Positions 54,034 to 64,000 of a stretch of DNA of 64,000 nt are shown here, piece by piece; within the stretch, counting starts at the first letter, position 1; each line of letters starts with the position of its first letter. A model generated the notes under the pieces. That model was not told the DNA's origin. It saw only the letters and a program-made list of their open reading frames with translations, and made no database searches. Position numbers and translations under genes: made by a program. Source of the DNA: Paenibacillus sp. JCM 18996 (lineage in GTDB: Bacteria; Bacillota; Bacilli; Paenibacillales; NBRC-103111); NCBI GenBank assembly GCA_001313085.1, contig BBFE01000010.1, positions 32,596 through 96,595 on the forward strand, read 5' to 3'.

Positions 54034-54169
54034 GCTCTTTCCCTCCTTCACCCTTTTAAAAAAAAGCGGAACACTCCGTGGTGGTGCGGCACGGCGGGTG
54101 GTCAGACGCCGTTGTTCTCCAAGCACACCCTCAATAGCCGCGTCCCGCCAAATACTTCCAAGAGCCCGC

Positions 54170-54957
54170 TTATTGAGCGGTGTACCCGCCGTCGATCATC
54201 AGCGACGCGCCAGTGACGCCCTTCAGCTTGTCGCTTGCTACCAGCATCGCGAATTCGGTGATCTCCTCTACAGAGAGGAGGCGCTTCTGCGGAACCATCG
54301 GATAAATCACTTCCTCCAGCACGCCTTCCAACGGCACATTGCGTGTTTTCGCCAAATCTTCCAATTGGCTCGGACTAGAGGCGTATCGACATACCCCGGG
54401 CACAGTGCATTTACGGTGATCCCATGGGCCGCGCTTTCCAGCGCCGCAACTTTCGTCAAGCCGATCAGCCCGTGCTTCGCGCTGTTGTAAGCTGCTTTGC
54501 CGGCAAATCCGATCACTCCGTTGATCGACGCCATATTGATGATCCGCCCGTAATTTTGCCTTTTCATAATTGGAAAAGCGTGCTTGATGCCGATAAAAGC
54601 GCCCGTCAGCATCACCTTCAGCATGAACTCAAATTTATCGACCGGAAAATCCTCTATAGGCGAAACATGCTGCAGCCCCGCGTTATTGACCAATATATCC
54701 AGCTTCCCAAATCTCTCCACCGCCGTTTCAACGGCACCCGCGAATTGGCTTTCTTCAGTCACATCGCATTTGACTCCCAAGGCCTGCCAGCCTTCCTGTA
54801 TCAACTGCTCCGCCGCACTCTTCGCCTTTTCCTCCTGTATATCCGAAATGACTACTTTGGCCCCTTCGCGCGCAAACGTGCGGGCCATTGCAAGGCCGAT
54901 ACCGCTGGCCGCTCCGGTCACCAAAGCTGCTTTGTTATCCAAAAAAAATCCGCCCAT
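54170..54957 (-). CDS. 3-hydroxybutyrate dehydrogenase (SDR)
   Basis: NAD-dependent SDR, about 262 residues, converting 3-hydroxybutyrate to acetoacetate. [20 protein letters not shown] (cofactor), [40 protein letters not shown] with catalytic Tyr in [29 protein letters not shown], and C-terminal [15 protein letters not shown]. The [12 protein letters not shown] and [14 protein letters not shown] stretches are characteristic of bacterial BDH. ATG at 54957 follows GGAGG at 8 bases. One break near 54375. Second gene of the ketone-body operon. Confidence 0.9.
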
Positions 54958-55089
54958 AAGGAGAACCTCCGTTGTCAGAATTTAAAGCCACCCCACAAAC
55001 TAACATGGCCTAGCGGTCACCAATGGGGATGAAAACGTGACACAGCCTCCGAATCTTTATTCAGATACTTTGCGGGGAGCCCCAACACC

Positions 55090-56474
55090 TTAAAACAAGG
55101 ACAGTACGACAGCCACCAATAGGACAGTTATAGTTTTGACTACGGTAATAGCGAAAATATCCTTGTAAGACTGGCGATGCGTCAATCCGGTGATGGCCAG
55201 CAGCGTGATGACCGCCCCGTTATGCGGAAGCGTATCCATTCCTCCGGATGCCATGGAAGCGATCCTGTGAAGCAGCTCCGGACTGATTCCAGCCGCCTGG
55301 GCCGCAGCCAAATACTGCTTCCCCATCACCTCCAGGGCGATCGACAGCCCTCCGGACGCGGACCCCGTCACTCCCGCGAGAATGTTCACCGAGATGGCTT
55401 CCGAGATAAGCGGATGGGAGCTTAAGCCCAGGATCCAGTTCTGGATCGCTTTGAATCCGGGTAAAGTCTTTACCACGTTACCGAATCCCACTTCGGAAGC
55501 GGTGTTGAAAATCGCCAGCAGCGATCCCATCGCAGCAGCCGTGAGCCCCGCCGCCAGCTTGTTCTGCACAAGCCGCACATTAATGCACAGTGCGGCAACG
55601 ATCCCGATGCAAAGCGCAATGATCAGCGCCCAAGACGAGGAGACCGTTTTCACATTAGCGATGTTAAAAGATTTCAAAAGCTCCGCGCTGTACCAATTGT
55701 TTACTGTCAGGAAGCCCCTGCTGAGCAGATAGTTGAACACCAGGACCAACAGAAGCGGCAGGACGGATATCCACAGATTCGGATACATTTGGCCGTCCAG
55801 TGGTTCGGGTTCGTTCCTGTGCCCTGTTCCATATCCTTCTCCTTCAGCTTCGGCTTGCCTCCGGCGGCGCTCCAGCCACCAAAGCCCTCCGCCAAAAAAA
55901 CGAGGATACTGCTGATGATTCCGACAATCGGAGCGGCATAGGAGTCCGTGCCGAAGTAAGCGGTAGGAATAATATTCTGAATTTGCGGAGTCCCGGGCAG
56001 GGCATCCATCGTAACGGTAAACGCCCCCAGCGCAATCGTGCCGGGTATCAACCGTTTGGGCACATTCGCTTCGCGAAAGATCGCCACGGCGAACGGGTAC
56101 ACCGCAAACGCTACCACAAACAGCGATACGCCCCCGTAAGTGAGCACCATACAGGCCAGAACGACGGAAAGGATCGCCTGCCTTGATCCAAGCGCCTTGA
56201 CGATGCTTTGGGCGATCGAAGAAGCCGCGCCATTCATTTCCATGACTTTGCCGAAAATCGCTCCGAGCAAGAAGATCGGAAAGAAGCTTTTGATATAATT
56301 CGCCGCATTTACCATGTACGTTTCCGTATAGCTCGGCATTAAAGCGTTCCCTGAGATCACGACCGCCAGCAGAGTGAAAATAGGAGCAAACACAATCACC
56401 GGAAAACCCCGATAAGCAAAAAACATGAGCAATCCCAGCGCAATAACAATGGCTAACACTTGAATAACCATCAT
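55090..56474 (-). CDS. GntP-family permease (hydroxybutyrate/organic acid importer)
   Basis: Membrane transporter, about 460 residues with many hydrophobic helices: VLAIVIALGLLMFFAYRGFP, VIVFAPIFTLLAVVISG, YIKSFFPIFLLGAIFGKVME, ACMVLTYGGVSLFVVAFAVY, LIPGTIALGAFTVTMDALPG, TGSASGGLSIALEVMGKQYL and GGMDTLPHNGAVITLLAITG. The GTP and PHNG motifs fit GntP members linked to 3-hydroxybutyrate use. ATG at 56474 follows AGAGGAG at 8 bases. One shift near 55790 joins the halves. First gene of the ketone-body operon, divergent from the LysR gene, with a cre-like site upstream. Confidence 0.9.
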
Positions 56475-56522
56475 ACACTTCTCCTCTTTTCCCCATGGAA
56501 GATGTTAAACCGAGAAAAAAAA

Positions 56523-56536
56523 TGTAAGCACTTTCA
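56523..56536. promoter_or_regulatory. cre-like CcpA site before the ketone-body operon
   Basis: The minus strand reads TGAAAGTGCTTACA, 13 of 14 matches to TGWAANCGNTNWCA (the one mismatch is the central C). It lies about 50 bases upstream of gntP in the 154-base gntP/lysR divergent region, suggesting carbon catabolite control. Confidence 0.6.
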
Positions 56537-56628
56537 ATTTTCAGTTTACAACGGGACCTCAGAGAGGTAAAATTCATTCATCGAATAGTTGATATGAAAA
56601 AAATATTATGGTCTGGGGGTGGTATATT

Positions 56629-57520
56629 TTGGATTTACGAAACCTGCAGTACATGCTTGAGGTTGCCAAACAGAAAAAAAATTTCACTAAAGCGGCCGAA
56701 ATCCTGCACCTGACCCAACCCACTCTGAGCAAAATGGTCAAAAGTCTTGAAGACGAGCTGGGTATCACCATATTCGACCGTTCGGGAAAACAGGTGAAGC
56801 TGACCGATGCGGGTGCGGCCGCCGTCCAGCAAATCCAGCAGATCATACAGGCGGTCAATGACTTGTATATAACTCTCGATGACATTTCCAATTTAAAAAA
56901 CAGGAATGATCACCATCGGGCTTCCCCCGGTCATAAGTTCGGTCTTTTTTCCCTCGTATGATTGCAAAGTTCCAAAAAAGAATATCCCACATCGATTTTC
57001 AAATCATCGAAGAGGGGGCGAAAAAAAATTGAGCAATTAATTATGGACGGCAGCATCGATCTCGGTGTTGTCGTTTCTCCTGTGGAACAACCCTGCTTTG
57101 ATACCCTGCCCTTCCTTCATCAAAGGCTTTTTTCTCATAGTCCATCAATCGCATCGCTTGGCAAATGAGCAGTCGGTGCCGCTGCTTGAGCTTAAAGCTG
57201 AGCCGTTTATTTTGTTTGCCAAAGGCTTTGCCGTCCGCCATCATGTCCTGCAGACCTGCAGCGCATTGGGCTTTGAACCAGCCATCGCTTATGAAAGCTC
57301 TCAATGGGACCTTCTGGTGGAGATGGTCAGCGCCAATCTGGGCGTTTCCTTCCTGCCGGAGTCGATCTGCTCCAAAATCGTCAATTCGGATGTGACCATC
57401 GTGCCGGTGACGGATCCGTCTATTCCCTGGAGTTTAGCCGTAATATGGAACAAAGAAAGATATGTTTCCTACGCGATGCGCGAATTCCTCAGATTTGTGC
57501 GGCTCACTTCCGGCCTTTAA
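56629..57520 (+). CDS. LysR-family transcriptional regulator
   Basis: About 296 residues. The N-terminal winged helix reads LDLRNLQYMLEVAKQKKNFT, KAAEILHLTQPTLSKMVKSL and EDELGITIFDRSGKQVKLTD. The co-inducer domain continues IEQLIMDGSIDLGVVVSPVE, PCFDTLPF, LLELKAEPFILFAKGFAVRH and WDLLVEMVSANLGVSFLPES. The TTG at 56629 has GGGGGTGG about 8 bases upstream; the ATG at 56608 would add seven residues unlike the family. Breaks at A/T runs near 56902, 56950, 57025 and 57130. Divergent from gntP, so it probably regulates the ketone-body operon. Confidence 0.9.
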
Positions 57521-57584
57521 ATCTCAAGAAATCCCCCCTGCGCCGCATTATCTCCTAGCGAAATCCGGATCCGGAGGCCGCTCC

Positions 57585-58016
57585 TTAATTACCTTCTTTT
57601 ACAAACTGTTCGATGCGGTTTTTTGATCGAGTCGCGCACCGCGCGGAACCGGGCCATAATTTCCTCTTCCGTTCCCGTTGCTTTTGCCGGATCATCGAAG
57701 CCCCAATGCCACTTGGTTACATACTTGCTGGAGATCACCGGACAGTGCTCATCTGCATGGCCGCAAAGCGTAATCACGTAATCGGCACGGTTTAGAATAT
57801 CCGGATCGATCACATTGGACGTGTGGCTGCTGATATCGACACCAACTTCTTTCATAACTTGAACGGCGCGGGGATTTAAGCCGTGTGCCTCAAGACCGGC
57901 GCTTTTTTACTTTATATTTGCCCCTTCCCAGCGCTTTTAAAAAAATCCGTCCGCAATCTGGCTTCTGCAGGAGTTTCCTGTGCACAAAAAAAATAAACTA
58001 AAGGCTTTTTTTCCAT
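57585..58016 (-). CDS. arsC: Thioredoxin-coupled arsenate reductase
   Basis: Low-molecular-weight phosphatase-fold arsenate reductase, about 142 residues. [19 protein letters not shown] carries the CX5R loop, then [60 protein letters not shown] (the second and third redox Cys) and [21 protein letters not shown] shift at the T6 near 57620 gives the C-terminus [13 protein letters not shown] and a stop at 57585. Further breaks near 57985, 57935 and 57905. ATG at 58016. Third gene of arsRBC. Confidence 0.92.
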
Positions 58017-58035
58017 GTTCTCTCTCCATTCCATT

Positions 58036-59328
58036 TTATGAAATCATTTTCAGCCAAAGATAAAGCCCGATTAGCGTAATAAACAAAGTCGGTACGGTCA
58101 GCAAAATTCCGGTTTTAAAATAGCTGCCCCAGGTGATTTTGACATTCTTCCGGGAAAGCACGTGAAGCCACAGCAGCGTTGCGAGCGAGCCGATCGGCGT
58201 TATTTTGGGACCCAGATCGCTGCCGATGACATTCGCATAAACGAGCGCTTCGCGGATGGCGCCTTCGGTGTGTGCCCCTTTTATGGCTAAAGCGTCAATC
58301 ATCACGGTAGGCATATTGTTCATGATCGAAGACAGGATCGCAGCGATATATCCCATGCCGATAGCCGAGGCAAACAATCCTTGGTCGGCGACCTTCCGGA
58401 TGAGCGTACCCAACATATCTGTGAGCCCTACATTACGAAGCCCATAGACAACGACATACATCCCGATGGAAAACACGACAACCGCCCAAGGTGCTTCCTT
58501 TATAATCTTTCTTGTTTCAATGACATTGCTTCCACGAGCGGCGAGAATAAACACGATTGCTGCAGCACCGGCAATAAAGGACACAGGCACATGAATAAAT
58601 TCACTCACCACGTAAGCCGCGAGCAGAACGGCCAAAATCACCCAAGACAAATTGAATAATTTGATGTCCTTGATCGCTTCGTGAGGTTTCTTGAGCTGGG
58701 AGAAGTCATAATGGCCCGGAATGCTTTTGCGGAAAAAATAAATAAAGCACAAGCAAGCTCGCAGCCAGCGAAAACAGGTTTGGAATGATCATCCGGCTGG
58801 CGTATTGCACAAATCCGATGCCGAAATAATCGGCCGATACGATGTTAACCAGGTTGCTGACGATGAGCGGCAGAGAAGTGGTATCCGCAATAAAGCCGCT
58901 TGCCATAATAAAAGGCAAAATCATTCGGTCATCAAATTTCAGAGCGCGCACCATGGCAAGAACGATCGGCGTTAAAATTAACGCGGCCCCGTCGTTTGCG
59001 AAAAAACGCGGCTACTGCGGCGCCGAGTAAAACGACGTACACAAACATCAGCCTGCCGTTTCCTCTTGCCAGACGGGCCATATGTAAAGCCGCCCATTCA
59101 AAAAAATCCTACTTCATCAAGAATCAGAGAAATGAGGATAATGGCTACAAACGCGAGCGTTGCGTTCCATACAATACCGGTTACCGTTCCAACGTCTTGA
59201 AAAGACACTACACCAAAGATAAGGCCAGAATGCTCCGCCCATTGCCGGCCAGCCGATGTTCAGCCTTTTGGCTGCCAGATTACAAACGTAAGTGTAATCA
59301 GAAAAATGATAAAAGCGATGATTGTCAT
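58036..59328 (-). CDS. arsB: Arsenite efflux permease
   Basis: ArsB-type arsenite efflux permease, about 430 residues, 12 helices. [119 protein letters not shown] and [20 protein letters not shown]. The [10 protein letters not shown] and NNMPTVM repeats are conserved. ATG at 59328 follows AAGGAGG at about 5 bases. Breaks at single over-long runs near 59263, 59235, 59105, 59003 and 58733. Directly after arsR and before arsC. Confidence 0.93.
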
Positions 59329-59342
59329 ACTTCCTCCTTAAC

Positions 59343-59657
59343 TTAGCAGCAGCTTCCTTTTATCGCACCGATCTGTTCTTTCATTGATGGCAAATGCTCA
59401 TAAATACATTGGATATAAGGCTTATCCGTTACATTCAGCGAATAATAGACCCACTGCCCTTTTCGTTTCTCGTTGACCAGCCCGGCTGATTTTAATTTGC
59501 GAAGATGCTGGCTGGCATTGGGCTGGGACATGCCTGTGATTTCTGTAATGTCGCAGACACACAGCTCCTGTTCCTTTAATAGAGCAATGATGGACAGCCT
59601 GGTTTTGTCCGCTAACAATTTAAACGCCTCAGCCATGTCTGGTATGCGGTCCTCCAT
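59343..59657 (-). CDS. arsR: Arsenical resistance operon repressor
   Basis: Intact 104-residue ArsR/SmtB repressor. The metalloid site is LKEQELCVCDITEI with Cys33 and Cys35, followed by the recognition helix MSQPNASQHLRKLKSAGLVN and wing KRKGQWVYYSL. A C-terminal CC pair is present. ATG at 59657 follows AAGGAGGTG at 8 bases. First gene of arsRBC; a promoter with good boxes lies 25-50 bases upstream. No A/T run above four in the gene. Confidence 0.96.
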   Translation of the reverse strand: MEDRIPDMAEAFKLLADKTRLSIIALLKEQELCVCDITEITGMSQPNASQHLRKLKSAGLVNEKRKGQWVYYSLNVTDKPYIQCIYEHLPSMKEQIGAIKGSCC

Positions 59658-59681
59658 ATGTATTCACCTCCTTGCCATAAT

Positions 59682-59709
59682 ATCATAAAATAAATATATA
59701 ACAATTCAA
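59682..59709 (-). promoter_or_regulatory. Promoter of the ars operon
   Basis: On the minus strand TTGAAT (59704-59709) and TATGAT (59682-59687) are 16 bases apart, 25 bases before the arsR start codon. The AT-rich stretch between and upstream of the boxes would hold the ArsR operator. Confidence 0.65.
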
Positions 59710-59892
59710 TTATATAATCAATGGTTTATTCTTATAAAATATTTTATCTCCTGCTGGAACAATTCAGTATAACACACCAAATTTATTAATTATGACATAA
59801 TATTTTGAGAAAAAAACATTTTTATAAAACATACTATTTGTTGTATACTTATAAAAGCAGGTCCTATTATTTTCGGATGGGGGAATGTATGA

Positions 59893-60895
59893 ATGGAAAG
59901 AGAATTGGCGTTGGAGATCGTACGGGTAACCGAAATAGCTGCTCTCGCATCCGCAAGATGGATGGGCCGAGGGGACAAGCATTCGGCTGATGGAGCGGCC
60001 ACTGCGGCGATGAGAGCCATGTTCGACTCGGTGTCCGTAAAAGGCACCGTCGTGATCGGCGAAGGCGAAATGGACGAAGCACCCATGCTTTACATAGGCG
60101 AAGAGGTCGGCAATCTGCAGGGACCCGAGGTGGACATCGCCGTCGATCCGCTGGAAGGCACCGAATTGGTGGCCAAGGGACTGAACAACGCGCTCGCCGT
60201 CATCGCTGTCGCAGGCAAAGGCAATCTTCTGCACGCGCCCGATATGTATATGGAAAAGCTGGCCGTGGGTCCTGCGCTGGCAGGCAAGCTCAGTCTCACC
60301 GATCGGCTTGAAACCACGCTGCATAAAGCAGCAGAACATTTGAATAAAAACATCGCCGACCTTACCGTGATGATCCTAGACCGGGAAAGGCACCGTAATT
60401 CCATCGAAACACTCCGCCGCGTGGGTGTCCGCATCAAGTTCCTCAGCGACGGCGATGTGGCCGGCGCGATGGCCCCGCGTTCCCCGAATCGGGGATCGAT
60501 CTCTATGTCGGTTCCGGCGGGCCCCGGAAGGCGTACTGGCCGCTGCGGCTTTATGCTGCCTGGGCGGCGAGCTGCAGGGCCGTCTGATGCCCACGGATGA
60601 GGCGGAGTTCAATCGCTGCCTCGGCATGGGCATCGACGATCCGCACAAAGTGCTTACGATGCGGGATATGATCGGCAGCGAAGATGTGATCTTCGCGGCA
60701 ACCGGCATCACTCCCGGCGATTTTCTGGACGGCGTGATGTATTTGCCCGGCCAGAGAGCGGAGACGCATTCCATCGTCATGCGGGCGAAAACAAAGACGA
60801 TCCGTTTTATCAAAACGAACCATTACCTGCCTAATAAAACTCTATTGATAAATTCCGAACAGAGAAAAGAAGAGTTAGTGAAAGTACCAGTGTAA
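59893..60895 (+). CDS. glpX: Class II fructose-1,6-bisphosphatase
   Basis: Gluconeogenic phosphatase, about 334 residues. [60 protein letters not shown] (metal-binding GEGEMDEAP), [20 protein letters not shown] (DPLEGT) and a C-terminal [23 protein letters not shown] at 59893 follows GGGGGAA at about 8 bases. One compensated pair of shifts near 60476-60530; the corrected reading gives [20 protein letters not shown]. It neighbours the PEP/pyruvate regulatory genes, but on the opposite strand, and has its own terminator. Confidence 0.95.
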
Positions 60896-60927
60896 CGCAG
60901 AGCACATAACGGCTTTGCAATCATTCA

Positions 60928-60970
60928 AACGCGGCACGCCGGATTTCCTGGCGAGCCGCGTTGTTTTATA
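60928..60970 (+). terminator. Terminator of glpX
   Basis: AACGCGGC and GCCGCGTT form an 8-bp stem around a 19-base loop that can itself pair, followed by TGTTTTAT, about 30 bases after the stop. Confidence 0.85.
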
Positions 60971-60990
60971 ACTGTTTGCCGATCTCCGGA

Positions 60991-61221
60991 TTAGCCGCGT
61001 TTTAGTCTGGCAGTGCCTGTGAAAGAAGGCCGGTTATCTGAGCACCTAAATTCCAACAGCGTTTTGCAGCCGTTCACTGAAAAGCATTGTCCCGTAATAA
61101 ACTTGGCGCTTTCCGAAGCTTCCTTGGTAATGTCGAATCGTACCGCAAAAGCTTTCGCACAGGCATATTCAGGCCCCACGGCCAGAACAATTGGGACTAT
61201 TGGGCGCTGCAGATCTGACAT
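60991..61221 (-). pseudogene. Small ORF with an SDR-like C-terminal motif, possible remnant
   Basis: A 76-codon frame starting [20 protein letters not shown] contains ASESAKFITGQCFSVNG, which resembles the last conserved block of short-chain dehydrogenases (ASDxAxFITGQxxSVNGG). No other SDR motif is present and the tail is unrelated. No clear ribosome binding site. It starts right at the stop of the PPDK regulatory gene. Either a decayed SDR fragment or a chance frame. Confidence 0.35.
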
Positions 61222-62026
61222 TATAAGTGGTCCAATATGATGCCTGCGGTCTCCTCTATCGCTTTGTCAGTGACGTTGATGGACGGGCAGCCGAGCTGCT
61301 TGATCAGATTCTGCGCATACTCAAGCTCTTCCACGATCCGCTCCAGTCTCGCATACTTCGCGCCATAGGGAAGCCCCACGCTTTGATGCGTTCCGTTCGG
61401 ATTCTGAGCAGCTGCTCGGCGTCCATCGTCAGGCCGATGATTTTGCGCGGGGATACCTGAAACAGCTCCTTGGGGAGCCTTACTTCCGGTACCAGCGGCA
61501 GATTGGCCACCTTGTAGCCTTTGTGCGCGAGAAAAAAATGCTGAGCGGCGTCTTGGAGGTGCGGGACACGCCGATGAGAATGATATGCGCCTGCAGCATC
61601 CCGCTGGTTTCCCTGCCGTCGTCGCATTTGACGGCGAATTCAATCGCCTCGACCCGGCGGAAATAGTCGTCGTCCATGCGGTGGAGAAGGCCCGGCTCCC
61701 GTTTGGGAAAATTATTGAACGTATCGATGACCGCCTGCATCATCGGACCCATGATGTCCACGGCACGAACGCCGAGGCGGACCGACTCCTCCTTCATCAT
61801 TTCCCGCAGCTCGGGCTGCACAAGCGTGTAAGCGACAAAACCTCCCGCCCCTGCCACCTCTTCCATAATCAGCCGAATCTCATCCTCATTTTTTGATATG
61901 CGCAATCCTTTTGATCCTGAACTGTTGCGCGTCGAACTGACGGATCGTTGCGCGGACGACGGATTCCGCCGTTTCGCCGACGGAGTCCGAACAGACCGTG
62001 ATCGTATGCTGCTGCCCTTCAATCAA
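61221..62026 (-). CDS. PPDK regulatory protein (bifunctional kinase/pyrophosphorylase, YqfL family)
   Basis: DUF299 protein, about 268 residues, that switches pyruvate phosphate dikinase on and off by Thr phosphorylation. TTG 62026 has AGGAGG 6 bases upstream: [20 protein letters not shown], then [32 protein letters not shown] segment, [20 protein letters not shown], the P-loop [36 protein letters not shown] and [20 protein letters not shown]. Breaks near 61896, 61535, 61385 and 61300. Same strand and downstream of the CcpN-like gene and the dikinase. Confidence 0.92.
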
Positions 62027-62045
62027 CTGGATTCCTCCTAAACCT

Positions 62046-62676
62046 TCAAATCTGTGCATCGTTGCCAAGCTCAAGCAAAATTCTGGTCATAGTCGTCTTC
62101 GTGATTCGGCCCACTACTTCCGGGTGCCCGTCATCCGATGGCGACACGACGGGAAGACTGTCCACCTGATGCTGGATCATCCGGCGTCCGGCCTCAAGCA
62201 CCGGATCGTCCGCAGTCACTGTGACAATATTCGGTTGGCGGGTCATCACGAAGCTGACCAGCATCGAAGATGCGGCCGGGTTGCCAAGCGTAACCTTAAG
62301 CAAATCCTTGCGGGATACGACGCCGACCAATCCGCCTTGCGCATCGGCTACGGTCAAGCTGCCGACATCCTCAAGAAAAAAGAGCGACGACCGCATCGTT
62401 CACAGTCGCCGTCTCCCTGATTACAACCGGCATAGATTGGTAGTCCTTCACCTTAAGCTCCCTTAACGCGTCAAGCCTTTGTCCCCGGGAGGCCACCGCT
62501 TTTCCGAGAAAATAACCGACCTTCGGCTTGGCGTCTATATAACCCAACATAACCAGCACGGCCAAATCGGACCGGATGGTGGGCCGGCTCAGACCGAGAA
62601 ATTCCGCGATCTGCTCGCCTGTCACCGGCGCATGGCGCTTGACCAATTCCACGATTTCCATCTGGCGGGGTGTCAA
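62046..62676 (-). CDS. CcpN-like transcriptional repressor (HTH plus two CBS domains)
   Basis: About 210 residues. N-terminal helix-turn-helix LTPRQMEIVELVKRHAPVTG, EQIAEFLGLSRPTIRSDLAV and LVMLGYIDAKPKVGYFLGK, then CBS pair VKDYQSMPVVIRETATVNDA, LEDVGSLTVADAQGGLVGVV, SRKDLLKVTLGNPAASSMLV and VGRITKTTMTRILLELGND. CcpN represses gluconeogenic genes in Bacillus. The start is uncertain: TTG 62676 with GGGAGGG about 13 bases upstream; an upstream ATG at 62721 has no Shine-Dalgarno and coincides with a TATGAT box. One break at the A run near 62380. Lies between PPDK and its regulator. Confidence 0.9.
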
Positions 62677-62812
62677 TTCGATAGCCGTTCCCTCCCGTAA
62701 ACATAATTGTCCATTTATCATATAATGTTTCGGACAAAAAAACGCCAGAATCCTGCTTGGATTAGGCCGGCTCAGCCTGCAACAGCCACATTGAAAAAAA
62801 AGGTTCGGGCGC

Positions 62813-64000
62813 TCAGACAGCAGCTTTATCCGCTTCCAATCGGGCCGGCTCTGCCGTTCCGATCGCCAGCTGCGCCTGTGCCGCAGCGATTCGGGCGAGC
62901 GGCACGCGGTACGGGGAGCAGCTGACATAATCCAGGCCCGCCACATGGCAGAAAAAAAGATCGATTCCCTGTCGCCGCCGTGCTCGCCGCACACGCCGGT
63001 TTTTTTTAGTCCCGGCTTCACCAGCCGCGCCCGCGTAACCGCCCACTCAATCAACAGTCCTACGCCATCGCTGTCCAGCACCTGGAACGGATTGGACGGC
63101 AGCAGCTTGCTGTCCACATAATGGCTCAGGAATTTGCCCTCCGCGTCGTCACGGCTGTACCCGTACGTCATCTGCGTCAAATCGTTGGTTCCGAAGGAGA
63201 AAAAAGTCAGCGTGCTTCGCGATCCGGTCGGCGGTCAAAGCCGCCCGCGGCACCTCTATCATTGTCCCAACCTTGTAAGCAACCGAACCTTTCATACTGC
63301 CAAGCACCCTCTCCGCTGTCCGGTCAACGAGCTCACGCATGATCCTCAGCTCGTTCTCATGACCCACGAGCGGGATCATGATCTCCACAAATACCCGGAT
63401 ACCGTCCTGAATGCAGGTGAGAGCCGCATTGAAAATCGCTTCCGCCTGCATCTCGTAAATCTCGGGGAAGACGATGCCAAGCCGGCAGCCGCGCTGGCCG
63501 AGCATCGGATTCGCCTCATGGAGGGCACGCGCCTTGCGCAGCAGCTGCCCCACCGCCTCCCGCTCTTCGACGGGACTCTCGGGATTAAGGCCCAACCGGA
63601 TATGCCGCTGCTGCAGCTCCTCCAAATTCGGGAGAAACTCATGCAGAGGAGGATCCAGCAGCCTGATCGTCACCGGCAGCCGTCCATGGCTCTGAACATG
63701 CCCTCGAAGTCGGCCTGCTGCATCGGCAGCAGCTTGTGCAGGGCCTTCCGACGGTCTGTGTCGTTCTCGGCGAGAATCATCGCCTGCACCACCGGCAGCC
63801 GCTCGGCCGACATGAACATATGCTCCGTCCGGCACAGGCCGATACCCTGGGCGCCGAGCTCGCGGGCCTTCCGCGCGTCCTCCGGATTGTCGGCGTTCGC
63901 CATGACGCCGAGACGGCGCACGCCGTCTGCCCAGTCCAGCAGCTGCAGCAGCTCAGGCGACAGCTCGGCCTCCTTAAGCGGCACGACGCCGCGGATCACC
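62813..64000 (-). CDS. ppdK: Pyruvate, phosphate dikinase (partial, runs off right edge)
   Basis: C-terminal part of PPDK, interconverting pyruvate and PEP with ATP and phosphate; about 390 of roughly 880 residues are in view. PEP-utilising barrel motifs: [94 protein letters not shown] and [14 protein letters not shown] with the catalytic Cys. The frame ends [17 protein letters not shown] at 62813. Breaks near 63690, 63205, 63007 and 62955. The linked YqfL-type regulator and CcpN-like repressor support the assignment. Confidence 0.95.

Overview
The window looks like the chromosome of a spore-forming, low-to-moderate GC Bacillota, most likely Paenibacillaceae. Signs are strong AGGAGG-type ribosome binding sites, a YheC/YheD-type spore-coat ATP-grasp gene, a YesM/YesN two-component pair with AraC output, CUT1 sugar transporters, a CcpN plus PPDK-regulator pair and cre-like sites. 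No phage, transposon, CRISPR array, rRNA or tRNA was recognised. The first gene (a permease) and the last (pyruvate phosphate dikinase) run off the edges.

The dominant oddity is that most long genes are split into two to six reading frames. The breaks sit mostly at A/T runs of 6-8 bases, and removing one or two bases there restores the family sequence. A few breaks sit at G runs or non-homopolymer sites. I read this as an assembly or consensus artefact. Each broken gene is therefore annotated as one CDS over its full span, with breaks noted.

Layout: (1) 1-6797, minus: a LacI regulator, thiolase, short-chain dehydrogenase, CoA-transferase, then a branched-chain-amino-acid-type (HAAT) binding protein and permease; probably uptake and thiolytic breakdown of an organic acid. 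(2) 7163-7402: a tyrosine-rich small protein. (3) 7593-24562, minus: a candidate 17-kb operon led by a GntR regulator. It encodes a Zn alcohol dehydrogenase, a complete HAAT ABC transporter, two 2-hydroxyacid dehydrogenases, a LarA-like protein, an IlvD/Edd dehydratase, a U32-like protein, a 2-keto-3-deoxypentonate dehydratase, a split UxaA and a ketoglutarate-semialdehyde-type dehydrogenase. Together these suggest oxidative, Weimberg-like sugar-acid catabolism to 2-oxoglutarate. (4) 24851-29629, plus: a SWIM/SNF2 helicase and a spore-coat ATP-grasp protein. (5) 29644-43804, minus: a carbohydrate locus with two MFS genes, a TIM-barrel epimerase, a deacetylase remnant, a CUT1 transporter, a YesMN pair with a membrane-anchored binding protein, and a GH127 beta-L-arabinofuranosidase set among truncated neighbours. 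(6) 43963-50829: nucleotidyltransferase, PHP metallohydrolase with a small partner, Gfo/Idh/MocA oxidoreductase, a second Tyr/His-rich small protein, PhyH-type dioxygenase with divergent AraC regulator, and a DODA-type dioxygenase. (7) 51457-57520: a ketone-body module (gntP, 3-hydroxybutyrate dehydrogenase, scoA, scoB, thiolase) with divergent LysR and a cre-like site. (8) 57585-64000: arsRBC, glpX, and the PEP/pyruvate node (PPDK, CcpN, PPDK regulatory protein).

The best candidates for something undescribed are the transporter-linked sugar-acid operon with three exact 19-bp-spaced direct repeats before its regulator, the two repeat-built Tyr-rich mini-proteins, and a 78-nt cloverleaf-like structure at 51203-51280.
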